From: Magnolia sinica
Taxonomy: Eukaryota > Streptophyta > Magnoliopsida > Magnoliales > Magnoliaceae
Direction of reading: 5' to 3'
Assembly (NCBI RefSeq): GCF_029962835.1
Contig: NC_080591.1
Span: 43,779,501-43,843,500, forward strand
DNA: 64,000 nucleotides
The translations under genes were made by a program, and so were the position numbers. This document shows, piece after piece, positions 22,933-33,179 of this stretch (the first letter of the stretch is position 1; each line of letters opens with the position of its first letter). The notes under the pieces were generated by a model that was not told where the DNA came from, searched no databases, and saw nothing but the letters and a program-made list of their open reading frames with translations.

Positions 22933-24752
22933 GGTGAGCATGGTAGAAGGGATAACGTTGAGCTTGCTTCGAAAGATAAAGAATTGAGGCTTGGTGACGC
23001 TTTGGTCAACGAATCAGCAAGCTGCAGATGTGAAGGAACAAAAGCAACTTTCAAAGTGCCATTAGCAACAAGTTCACGAACAAATGGTAGTCGATCGCAA
23101 TATGTTTTGATCGAGGACGAGTAACTAGATTGACAACCATAAAAATTGCACTTTGATTGTCGCAAAGAATTTTAGGTGGCGCTGAGGTGTAACATGAAGA
23201 TCTCGAAGTAGTTGAATAATCCAGGTAATATCATCAGTGGCAACAACTAAGGAGCGATATTCTGCTTCTGTAATTGAACGAGAGACAGTGCTTTGTTTCT
23301 TAGAGGACCAAGAGACTAAATTGGCGCCAAAAAAGATAGCATAGCCGGTAGTAGAGTGGCGGGTATCAAGACATCCAGCCCAGTCTGCATCTGAGTAGGC
23401 AAGAAGATCATGAGTGGACTGTTTATGGAGTTGAAGTCCATGATGAGGAGTGCCTCTAACATAGTGCAAAATACGATTGAGAGCACGAAAGTGGTCCTCG
23501 GTGGGAGCATGCATGAACTGGCAAATAGAATTCACAATGAAGGGGAGATCAGGCCTAGTAATAGTCAAGTATTGAAGAGCATCGGCAAGAGAACGAAACA
23601 TAGTAGGGTCGGAGAACAGCTTTCCTTCAGCTGAGATGTGCTGACCGACGATAAAGGGTGTAGAAATAGGCTTTGCATCAATCATGCAATTACATTGCAA
23701 GAGATCAAGAGCATACTTCGTTTGACTGAGAAACAAACCCTTCTCATTAGCTTGGACTTTAATGCCAAAAAAATATTGAAGATCACCCAAATCCTTCATG
23801 GAGAATTCCTTTAAAAGCCAAGTAATAAGGGTTTGAACCATAGAAGTATTTCTTACAGTGATGACCATGTCATCAACATAAATAAGTAAGTAAACAATCC
23901 CAAGTGGGAGTGATAGACAAACAACGAAGAATCAGCCTGACTGGAGAGAAACCCAAGTTGAAGCAGAACAGAGTTAAAGCGATGAAACCAAGCTCGAAGA
24001 GCTTCTTTCAAGCCATAAAGAGCACGCTTCATGAGACAAACATGTCGAGGGAACTATGAATCATTGTAGCCAGGCGGTTATTCCATGTACACCTCTTCAT
24101 TGAGAAAACCATGAAGAAAAGCATTTTTAACATCTAACTGATGTAAAAGTCATCCAGAAGTAACAGCCAAGGACAAAATGATTCAGACCGTAACAGGGCA
24201 CACCACAAGGCTAAAGGTGCCACTGAATTCAAGGCCATGAATCTGAGAAAAACCTCGAGCCACAAGACGTGCCTTATGGTGCTCGATAGACCCATCAAAG
24301 CGAAGTTTGGTTTTGAAAATCCAGCGACAGCCAACCACATTATGATGCTCAGGACGAGGTACAAGAACCCACGTACCATTTTTCTTCAAAGCTTGAATTT
24401 CATCATCCATAGCCGAGAGCCATTCAGGGTGTTTTGTAGTAGACTTGAAGCCCTGAGGCTTTTTGAGAGCAAGAAGTGCCTGAAAAGACCGAGAAGAATA
24501 CAAAACAGTCATAGCATGATATAACCGTGGTTTAAATATACCAGCTTTACCTCTGGTAATCATCAGATGGCTAGAAGTGATCACACGAGGAACTGAAGAC
24601 ACGGGTGGAGGAACAGTTGAGGCCGGAGCGGTAGAATCCAAGAGAGGTTCCGCAGGAAGAGGAACCTGCGGATCAAGGGGAGGATTCGGGGACAGACTTG
24701 GAGAATCACTGCAAGGCAAGCATGGTGAACTCGAAAAGGATGGTGAAGACAA
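22933..24752 (-). pseudogene. copia reverse transcriptase and RNase H
   Basis: At 24183-24752 (minus) the linker leads into reverse transcriptase: HPEWLSAMDDEIQALKKNGTW, CRWIFKTKLRFDG, HKARLVARGFSQ. The core from 24183 to 23870 is broken by stops and frame changes, but the catalytic box YVDDMVI is intact at about 23.87 kb. At 23125-23868 the thumb follows (MKDLGDLQYFFGIKV), then RNase H with [31 protein letters not shown] and TEAEYRSL. The last part toward 22930 has DNQSAIF-like and RSKHI text in shifted frames. The residues for catalysis are largely kept, yet no single frame spans the domain, so no working enzyme is expected. Confidence 0.88.
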
Positions 24753-25791
24753 AGAATCAGAAGAACCAACATTAGAAGAACTAAAAACACACTCCTAACA
24801 ATCGGAAAAATGAGTATAGTCAATGTTGGGCTGCAGATGTTGCACACAATCACCATTATAAGGAAAAATATTTTCATAAAACTGCACATGTCGAGAAACA
24901 TAGACACGATGTGTCTTTTGGTCTAAGCACCTGAATCCTTTATGAAGGGTACTGTAACCTAAAAAGACACAAGGAGCAAATTTTGGAGATAATTTATTAG
25001 GTGAGTAATCTCTCAAATAAAGGAAGCAAAGACACCCAAAAGTGCGAAGCATAGACTAATCTGGTTGCTTACCAAACAAGAGCTCATAAGGAGTTTTGCC
25101 ATCAAGGGACGGTGACGGGAGTCGGTTAATGAGAAAGACGGCAGTAGAGAAAGCCTCAACCCACAAAGAGAGCGGCACACGCGCATGAAACATAAGGGTA
25201 AGACCCATTTCTATGACATGGCGATGCTTGCGTTCGGCAATGCTGTTCTGGCTAGGAGTGTAAGGACATGCCAAACGAAGAACAATGCCACAAGAGTGCA
25301 GATGGGAGCGAAATTTATTATTTGTAAATTCGGTTCCACCATCACACTGAAACGATTTTATATTTGCTGAAAATTGCGTCTCAATATAACGTTGTAAATG
25401 CATGAAAGTATCAAAAAAATCAGAATTTTGTGTTTTAACGGGAATATCCAACTAAATCTGGTACAATCATCAATAAACACCGCATAGTATCTATATCCAG
25501 TAAAAGAGAGAACTGGTGACAGACCCCATAAGTCACAGTGTAAACGATCAGAAGGCATGGCACAACGTTCATCATTTAGAGAAAAAGGTAAACGGTGGCT
25601 TTTGCCAAGTCTACAACCAACACAAATTTCAGAATGTTCACCAATTTATGACTACAAGAAATAAATCCTAATCTAGAAAGAGAAGAAACAGTACGATAGT
25701 GTGGATGACCAAGGCAAGCATGCCATAAGCGAACAGAGGCTCGTGGTGGAGAAGTGGTGGACACGAAAGCATGATGACGATGATCCAACAC
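24753..25791 (-). pseudogene. copia integrase
   Basis: On the minus strand the GAG-pre-integrase zinc region is at 25576-25791 (LWHACLGHPHYRT). It is followed by CDLWGLSPVLS (first catalytic Asp), FIDDCTRFSW, FQCDGGTEFTN (second Asp) and SQNSIAERKHRH (catalytic Glu), so the D-D-E set is present. The C-terminal part at 24795-25052 has LRTFGCLCFLYLR, KCVFLGYS-like CVFLGYSTLHKG and RVYVSRHVQFYE. Stops and frameshifts lie at about 25450, 25560 and 25055. A proline/serine-rich spacer leads to reverse transcriptase. Confidence 0.88.
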
Positions 25792-26019
25792 GTAGAGACC
25801 ATTTTCACATCTTCCGACTCCCAGTACCGTTCTTGTGACCCAATCCTTTATGGTAAAACCAGAGGAAGAAAAGCTAACAAAACAATTATGGTCTTTAGTA
25901 AGCTGACTAATAGAAATAAGATTATTCTTAATGTCAGGAACAACTAAGACATTTGATAAAAGAAGGGGACTGGACGAAACAAGAGATGAAATGGAACCAG
26001 TATGAGAGATTGCTAAAGA

Positions 26020-27042
26020 CTAACCATTTCCAACCATGACACGTTCATTACCAGAGTAGATAGTCGGTTGATCCACACCCTCGGTGTCGCAAGTCATGTG
26101 GGACGTCGCACCAGAGTCAAGGAACCATTTAGAGTCATTCAGGGCTTGAACCGAACAGGTAAAAAGTGCTTCAGTAAGATTAGCCGATTGCTCCTTCTTG
26201 AGTTTCAAGAAGCTCCAGCAACGTTTGGCCAAGTGTCCCTCCTTGTCACACAATTGATAGTGAATAGAGGAGGTGGATGACGACTTTGAATTGGCAGAGG
26301 TTGTAGAAGGTTGAAGACCGATTCTTCCCTTTCTTAGCTCCTGTCGCTTTGTAAGTCTGTTGCACATAATAGGCAGAGTTGGAAGACAAGTGGGAGTCCG
26401 ACCATTCAAAAATCTCATGGCTCAAAGCTTTCAGAACAATCTCTGCAAAAGAGGGTAGCAGAAGCTGTGACATCATGGTGGTAGAGAAGATCTTGTAGTC
26501 GGGTCCCATTGCTCATAAATACCAGTGGACTTTATCCGTGTCGTCAATGGGACGACCAATAGTAGCCAGTTGATCGTAAAGGCCTTTGAAGGTGCGAGAA
26601 AACTCAACAACGGACTGAGAGCCGTGTTGCATCAGCTGGAGTTCATCTTTGAGTTGCAGTTCTCGAGTCTTCGACCGGTGCGAGAATGAGACTTCAAGAG
26701 CGCGCCAAGCCTCATGGGAATGACGTAAACCCGGTACCTCACTCATAGACTCCTCTGTAAGAGAAGAATAGAGTAAACTGAGCAACGTCTGATCAGTATG
26801 CAGCCAAGAGGTATAAGCAGGATTTGGCGTTGTGGTGCCAGTAAAGGCAATAATTGTGACAGAGGGAGTCGTGATGCTACCGTCCAAATAACCAGAAAGC
26901 CTTGACTAGCTAATAGAGGAACGAACTGATTTCTCCACAATAAGTAATTGGAGGAGGTCAGTTTAATGGTGAGCATATGCACCATTGTGTTGAGCAGAAG
27001 AGTAGGAGATGAAGAAGCCGAAACAGTCATGGTGACAATCAA
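26020..27042 (-). pseudogene. copia gag and protease
   Basis: Gag begins near 27030 with MTVSASSSPTLLLNTMVHML, then KLTSSNYLLWRNQFVPLL, and after a frame change HTDQTLLSLLYSSLTEE, WRALEVSFSHRSKTRELQL and FSRTFKGLYDQLATIGRPI. This text is typical of the Ale/Retrofit-like copia group. The single zinc knuckle reads HYQLCDKEGHLAKRC, so the first Cys of CX2CX4HX4C is replaced by Tyr. The protease active site is WFLDSGATSHMT near 26.12 kb. Breaks occur at 26887, 26513 and 26418. Confidence 0.85.
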
Positions 27043-27057
27043 AGAAAAAAAAAACTT

Positions 27058-27069
27058 GCTCTGATACCG
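27058..27069 (-). promoter_or_regulatory. Primer-binding site of the copia element
   Basis: On the minus strand the text next to the 5' LTR is CGGTATCAGAGC. It differs by one base from TGGTATCAGAGC, the complement of the initiator methionine tRNA 3' end used by most plant copia elements. Confidence 0.85.
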
Positions 27070-27306
27070 TAAAGATGTTTAACAAAACAATGAGCAATGG
27101 CCGAAATCCTCCTTAACATATGGAGGAGATAACTTCTGATTATATACAGGATAATTACAGTTGTATGATCCTATATAATAGGAAAGAATCAAATACAAAT
27201 ATTCAAAATATTTGTACATATCTCTACAGCTATACAAGCAGATATTGTGGCAACCGAAATGGAATAAGGCAAATATCATAGAGAATCATTCGATTCTCCC
27301 TTATCA
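27070..27306 (-). repeat. 5' LTR of the copia element (237 bp)
   Basis: It is the same length as the left LTR and about 95% identical by eye. A short-ORF shadow occurs in both LTRs. Confidence 0.88.
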
Positions 27307-27311
27307 TAAAC

Positions 27312-27575
27312 TATCCGTAGAGCTGTTTGTTAACGCTGACCAAATTTACTTAATGCTGAACTTTGAAAACGCTATGCTTTAAGTGTTTTTGGTTAACTCT
27401 GAATTGAGAAAGCTTTCCATTTTTTTAGAATTTTTTCGCCTAAGAGGTCTGGCTTAATGGGAAATACAGAATGCATTTTGTCATTTCTTCTAAAAAAATT
27501 TTAAAAAAAAATTTACTTCCGAAATTGCCCTTGATGAGAATCCCTTACATAATACACAACCCAACTTTTAACGTG
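27312..27575. other. No gene; possible MITE end
   Basis: The text 'gagctgtttgttaacgctga' at about 27320 resembles the reverse complement of the 29.44-29.46 kb text. The two could be inverted ends of one larger element, but no target duplication was found. Confidence 0.3.
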
Positions 27576-29295
27576 TGGAACTTCTCTTACCCCACCAGGA
27601 TTTATGTGTTAAACCATACTCTCCATTAACTTTTCTAAATCATTCTAGAGCATGATCGCAAAAAATGAGGTACATCCAATGCTAAAGTGGACCACACAAT
27701 AAAGAACAATGGGAATTGAACAAGTAACCTTAAAACTTTCCTAAGGTCCACTATGAGGTTTATTTTCTAACCTCTTCATAAGGTCACGTGGACTTGGATG
27801 ATGAGAAAACATAAATATCAGCTTGATCAGGGCCTTCTATGGCTCCAAGAAGTTTTCAACGGTCAGCTCCTAATTTCCATTGTTTATTGTAGTGTGGCCC
27901 ACTTGATCCTTAAAACTGTTTCGTTTTTTATCTTATGCCTTAAAATGATATGAAAAAAATGGATGGATGGCGTGGATAAAACATATAAATCAAGGTAGGC
28001 CCCACAGAGCCCCATCTCCCTCGTGCACATTTGGTAGTTGCCAAGTTCGGTGAGCTCCACCGTGATGTACTGTCCGCCCATTTTAAAAGATACATTTAGG
28101 GCATGAGTCAAAAAATAAGACAGATTCGAAGCTCAAGTGGACAATCCCACAGAAATCAGGGGATTAAACGTCTACCAGTTAAAATTTCTTGAAGATTTGA
28201 ATCAACCTACATTTGTTTTTTTCCCTTCCTCCGTGTCTTTGTGACCTCGTGAACACGTTGGATGACAAATAAATATTCTGGTGGGCCATAGGAATATTTC
28301 ACTCGTAGGAATCATTGTCTCACTGCTTTCTGTTTTGTGGCCCGCTTGAGCTTTGGAACTATCTTATTTTTGGTCTCATATGATATAGGTGTGGATATAA
28401 TGGATGCATGTTGTGGATACGGATCCCGGATCATTAAGTGTATTGGCTAGCACTAGGCTACCGGATGGTGCGCTGTGGCCTACCATGATATATATCTTAT
28501 CCACGCTGTCTATCTATTTTATCAGATCATTTTATGGCATGAGCCCAAAAATGAGACATAAATCTCATGTGAGCCACACCACAAGAAAACTGTGGTGATT
28601 GACGTTCACCGTAACTTCCTAGGCCCCACTGTAATGTATATTTACCATACAACCTGCTGACGAAGGGAAAACACAAATATCAGCTTTATTCAAAACTTTG
28701 TCAGCTGGTAAAACACAAATATCAGCTTCATTCAAAACTTTTGGGGTCCCTAATAAGCTTTTAACGATCAGCGTTCAATCACCATTGTTTCCCTTGGTGT
28801 GGTGTGGTCCACATGAGAATTGGATCTTACTCATTTTTGGGATCATTCTCTAAAATGATCTGGAAAATAGATGGACAGCGTGGATGAAACACATGATGGT
28901 GGGGCCAAACAGCACCGTCCATCATCACTAGGCAATCTGCGAGGCAGGTGAGTGAGACCCTGATTGTGGGGCCCACTGTTATGTACGTGACTACATCCAT
29001 GTTGTCCATCCAGACTGAAAGCTCATTTTAGGGCATGATCCCAGAAATAAAGTAGATACAAATATCAGATGGGTAATTGACCATTAAAAATTTCTTATGG
29101 GCCACAAAAGATTTGAATCAACGTGATGTTTGTGTGGTCGCTTCATCTAAGTTTTGTGACCTTATGAACTGGTTGGATGGTAAACAAAAAAAACATTCCC
29201 GTGGAATCCTTGAAGTTTTTAATGGTAAGGATTCAATCGTGGAGTCCTTGAAGTTTTTAATGGTAGGGATTCAATCCTGACCATTTCTATGGGAC
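27576..29295. repeat. Four head-to-tail copies of the GTGGGGCCCAC foldback repeat
   Basis: Copies lie at about 27580-28015, 28040-28420, 28460-28920 and 28955-29295 (the last truncated). Shared landmarks in order are 'aa.catttta.ggcatga', 'aagtggaccacac', 'gggattgaacg', 'aagtttttaatgg', 'aaacacaaatatcagctt', 'tggtgtggtccac' and 'ggatggacggcgtggat'. The two halves of each copy are roughly inverted repeats of each other. Local duplications occur at 28680-28740 and 29205-29280. No gene is present. Confidence 0.8.
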
Positions 29296-29309
29296 AAAGG
29301 CGAATGTGT

Positions 29310-29480
29310 CTAATTAGCAGATTTCAAGTAATTCAGACGTTTGTTAACAAACAGGTTGTTTGTTGTTTCTTTCAGACAATTACCAAACAAATTTTCCATC
29401 TTCAGATTCAGACTTACCACTTCAGACTTCAGATTTAACAAACAGGTACTCAGATAACTAAAACAACCTCAGATAACTAA
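29310..29480. mobile_element. Putative small inverted-repeat element
   Basis: It contains 'tttgttaacaaacaggttgt' and a distal 'aacaaacaggtactcag', with CAGA-rich text between. No target duplication was established. From 29480 to 30250 nothing was recognised. Confidence 0.3.
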
Positions 29481-30253
29481 CATAAATACTGACAAAATTA
29501 GTAAAAGGAGAATTTACTAAAAATAGTACATCTCAACTAAAAATTCAAAATTTAAACCCTAAAACAATATTATTTTGAAAAACCGTTTACGGTTTAATTG
29601 CCTGCCTTCTGCGTAGAACCTGTTGATAGCTTACACTTGAAAAGGATAAACGGTCACAAAGTTATCACAGTGCAATGCACTTTTTTTCCCATACAGCCTA
29701 ATTTCTCTTGATCTTGGCCGTTCATGAGATTGACCTTGATTTGTCCTACATCTCCCCATCATGGACAAGTAGATGCAAGGATTCCATGCTGCCTGTATTA
29801 CCAGAGAGGGCCTTGCCACATTCCACTACTACACTCCACTCTCCCTCTCATCATTTAACCTTTCTCTTGTTCTATAACTAAAGCACCACCAACAATTTTT
29901 GGGGTTCAGCTACGGGGCCAAGTTTGTGTATTGAATGATGGTTTTTCAAACTGGCAAATCTTCTAATTTTCATTTGCTCTCAAGATGACGAAAAACCAAC
30001 AATTTTGTTTTCTAAAGACAACTCAGTCTGAGCAGAGCGTGTTAACTCACACCGGAATTGCAGATAAGAAAGAAATAGCAAGCACATGATCCTTCTAACC
30101 AGGTGGCACTCTGCTCCCCGATTCAGATTTGCATCTCTCGCTTCTTACCTGTTTATACTTGAAAACATTTTGAAATAGAATCACGCCCATGCCCGCCCGC
30201 TCCGCACCGAAATCTGTTGATGCTTCACTTCATGCTTGGTGTACGTATAAAAC

Positions 30254-30385
30254 TAGGGCTGTCAATGGGCCAAGCTAGGGTTGGTTACGCATGGATTTTG
30301 AACTGTTCAGGGTGGGCTTGCAGGCCGTGCCAATTCAAACATTTGATTTTGCTAGGCCTAAAAGCCTATAGCCCTGACAGCCCTA
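30254..30385. mobile_element. 132-bp hAT-type MITE downstream of the Alba gene
   Basis: The ends are TAGGGCTGTCAATGGGCC... and ...TGACAGCCCTA, inverted over the first 10-11 bases. Flanking 8-mers are TATAAAAC (30246-30253) and TATAAAAA (30386-30393), matching at 7 of 8. It shares the TAGGGCTG end with the two longer elements at 20747 and 58505. It sits about 400 bp beyond the Alba stop codon, near or in the transcript's 3' end. Confidence 0.8.
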
Positions 30386-30791
30386 TATAAAAACCAAACT
30401 GGATAGGGGCTGACCATTCATATCCATGCGGACATAAAAATGACCAGGAAACCATTTGTAGCACAGGTTGACCCACTTTTACCAGTTCTAATTTCTGAAA
30501 GAAAAAGATACGTTTTAAGAATAAAAGAATGTGCTGCTCTATTATTCCTACCCAAAGCATAGAAAAATTGTACAAAGTGCCATAAACTGCAACTTCTAGC
30601 AATAAATGAAAACACCCTACCTACAAAAACCAAAGCTGTCATGTCAAATGACTGGGCAGCTCATTACAGTTGCGACTAGACGATGCCTAGAAATATATCG
30701 TGAAGTACTTCAGTTTTTCCTTTCTTTAAATAAAGCGCAGAGCAGGCATCCATTTCCTTTTTAAACCAAATGTTGTACCTCAATACTACAC

Positions 30792-33179
30792 TCAAGCAGC
30801 TGCTTGGACTGGTCCATCTGATCTAAAATCTCGACCACGGCCACGACCTCTTCCCCTGCCACGGCCACGCCCTGCAAAACACTCGTAATCATATTTTCAA
30901 GTCATATTCCTCTAGTACACACACAAACCCATGAAAAAAGGAATCACAGCAAAGAAATTAATTCTTAGTGGTATTGAGTTTATGAAGCCAGGCATTTTGA
31001 AAATTAAGGATGCCCTTTTCATTGTTCACAGAAGTCTTCACGACTAGCTACATTCATTTGTTGAGGTATTATACAATGCTGGCCGGATAAGATGCGCAGT
31101 ATGCTCAGGTTTGTTAGTTTGTACAAGTGAGGCCCATGGTTCAATGACCAAAATTCCAAACAGCTGATATTGGGACCCATGCCCATGCATGAAATATCTC
31201 CTCAAAAGTGAAAATACCTCACCTTCAGTGTGTGACCAGAAATAACAGTTAAGAAAGAAAGTACGGCAACAGACAAAGCCATCTGACATTCAACCAGAAA
31301 GGCCACATTTTTTACAGCTAGGATGTTCCAATTTGAGAGATTTTTGGTGCATGTCGCATCCAATTGCAGGATAATCATATTAACAGTTTGGATCACAAAA
31401 CCAGCTGACATTCAACCAGAAAGGCCACATTTTCTACAGCTAGGATGTTCTAATTTGAGAGATTTTTGGTGCATGTCACATCCCATGCTGGATAATCGTA
31501 TTAACAGTTTGGATCACTAAACCATGGGCCCACTAGTACAAGCTGAAAACCCAGGAAAAATGTGCATACATGTTCTGCATTGTATGATGCCTCATATTTC
31601 AAAAGAGAACTGATCGAGGGACCACTTAGTTTAGCCTGATAAGTGGCAAAGATATGTGCCTATGCGTCTGCTTCATTCAATAGGATCATTGATGATTTAG
31701 GCAAGATTTTTGCCATTTCAATTACTTCAGGGTTGGAAGTTTGCATTTCCCAATGGATGTGCTAGTGCCAAATTACAGTTGAGATAAAAAGGGATTCATG
31801 ACACTCTTCTCAACCCAATTTTGGGGTTGGAGCAAGGAAATGCAATTACATTTAGTGCCACTGCCCAAACACCAAATGTATCAGGTAAAATTGGGAAGCC
31901 CCACCAGCCACAATTTGGTAGTGCAATCAAATGCTAACTTAGGCGAGGAAAATAGCTTATTAGATTACAGAAACTAGACGCAGATGTAAAAATTTTCACT
32001 GTTGTATACATGAGTTTGGATATTTTAGTTTGCATGGACAGTATACTTTGGAAATTAATGAATATATGAACTTACCACGCCCCTGTGGAGGCGGTGCTTC
32101 CGGTCCACCAAAATCATTATAACCACTTGACTCATGTTGCATATCACCACCCACATAGCCCCTTCCACGCCCACGGAAACCACGGCCTCTTCCACGGCCT
32201 CGAACTCTGCCACCGTAACTGCGTACACCATCCCAACCTCCATCTCCATTGTATTCCCCCACCCCATTGTTGATGCCTGCAAAAATGCAAGCTAAGATAA
32301 TTAAGCTGCATCCTTACAAAACTGATATGTCAACTGAATAGGGGGAAATGATGACAGTGTGCACTGGACCACCACACGAGGAACTTTAAGCTGGATGTAA
32401 AGCAAGCAGAACTTCGAAAAGGAAAGAGAAACTAAGGGATTTTCAAGCATCGAGCCCATTGTTTATGGCGACAGAGGCATCATTAATTATAAGTTGAATA
32501 CCAAGACTCTATGTTTGATTCCTTTCCTTTAAACAAACCCTTAAGCCAGACAACTCAAGGGCATTGCGAGCTACAACAACAAGGAAGAGGTGTATAACTA
32601 TAATGTTTAGTCTTTGCCCTGGTGCTCAAGAGGGTCTAAGATCCAACATTGTGAGCTACTAAAAGAACAAAAGGACGTGTAACTATAATGTTAGTCTTTG
32701 CCCTGGTGCTGAAGAGGGTGCCTCCCTCCCTCTGAAAGAAAAGAACCTAGAAACAACCTTTGCCATGTTTGTTTTTATTTCTTTTTTTTTTAATGGTGCC
32801 CCCGCTTTACTTTAACCCCTTGCACAGATTTCCAAGCCCTGTCAAATCAAATGTGTGATGAACCATACTAAGTTACAAATTCCATCTGCTAATGTTTAAC
32901 GTTATTCAGTCTACATTCCCAAGCATATGCACGGTACCTCTACCCCCTCTACCCTTTCCTCGACCACCACGTCCTCTGCCTCGCATGCCAGGTGAGCCCT
33001 CTGCATTTCATGGCATTAAAACAAAAGAAAATGAATACAACAATTGGTTCAAAATTAAAGAAAAATAAAAATTAAAAGTTCAAATTCCAAGAAGACAAAC
33101 ATTATGCTTTGATTTACCTCCTTCATACTCAAGTTCATTCCATGGTTTCACCTGGTCAACTGGTATAGGTGATTGGTAT
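30792..33179 (-). CDS. Linker and RGG-tail exons of the Alba gene (four exons)
   Basis: Exon 33179-33118 (62 nt) follows 'cctatgcag' and carries the linker. Exon 33000-32938 (63 nt) follows 'gaaatgcag' and encodes [18 protein letters not shown]. Exon 32276-32076 (201 nt) encodes a G/Y-rich segment with [16 protein letters not shown] and ends EAPPPQGR. Exon 30871-30792 (80 nt) encodes [20 protein letters not shown] and stops at TGA 30794-30792. The introns are 117, 661 and 1,204 bases. RGG/RG tails bind RNA and are usual arginine-methylation targets (family knowledge). Confidence 0.9.

Larger units (their letters stand above)
22685..27306 (-). mobile_element. Full-structure Ty1/copia retrotransposon, frame-broken
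   Basis: Two 237-bp direct repeats bound the element, and TAAAC flanks it on both sides (22680-22684 and 27307-27311). On the minus strand the order is 5' LTR, a primer-binding site reading CGGTATCAGAGC next to the LTR, gag, protease, integrase, reverse transcriptase, RNase H, a G-rich polypurine tract (GCAGGGGGG) and the 3' LTR. This is the standard copia layout. The catalytic signatures are mostly present, but frameshifts and stops divide the polyprotein into about ten pieces. The LTRs differ at about 11 positions, all transitions by my count, suggesting a fairly recent insertion. It lies in intergenic DNA left of the Alba gene. Confidence 0.93.

Noticed and set aside
30366..30602. 78-residue minus-strand ORF just past the Alba stop
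   Set aside because: It lies in the likely 3' untranslated region, overlaps the hAT MITE end and has no domain.
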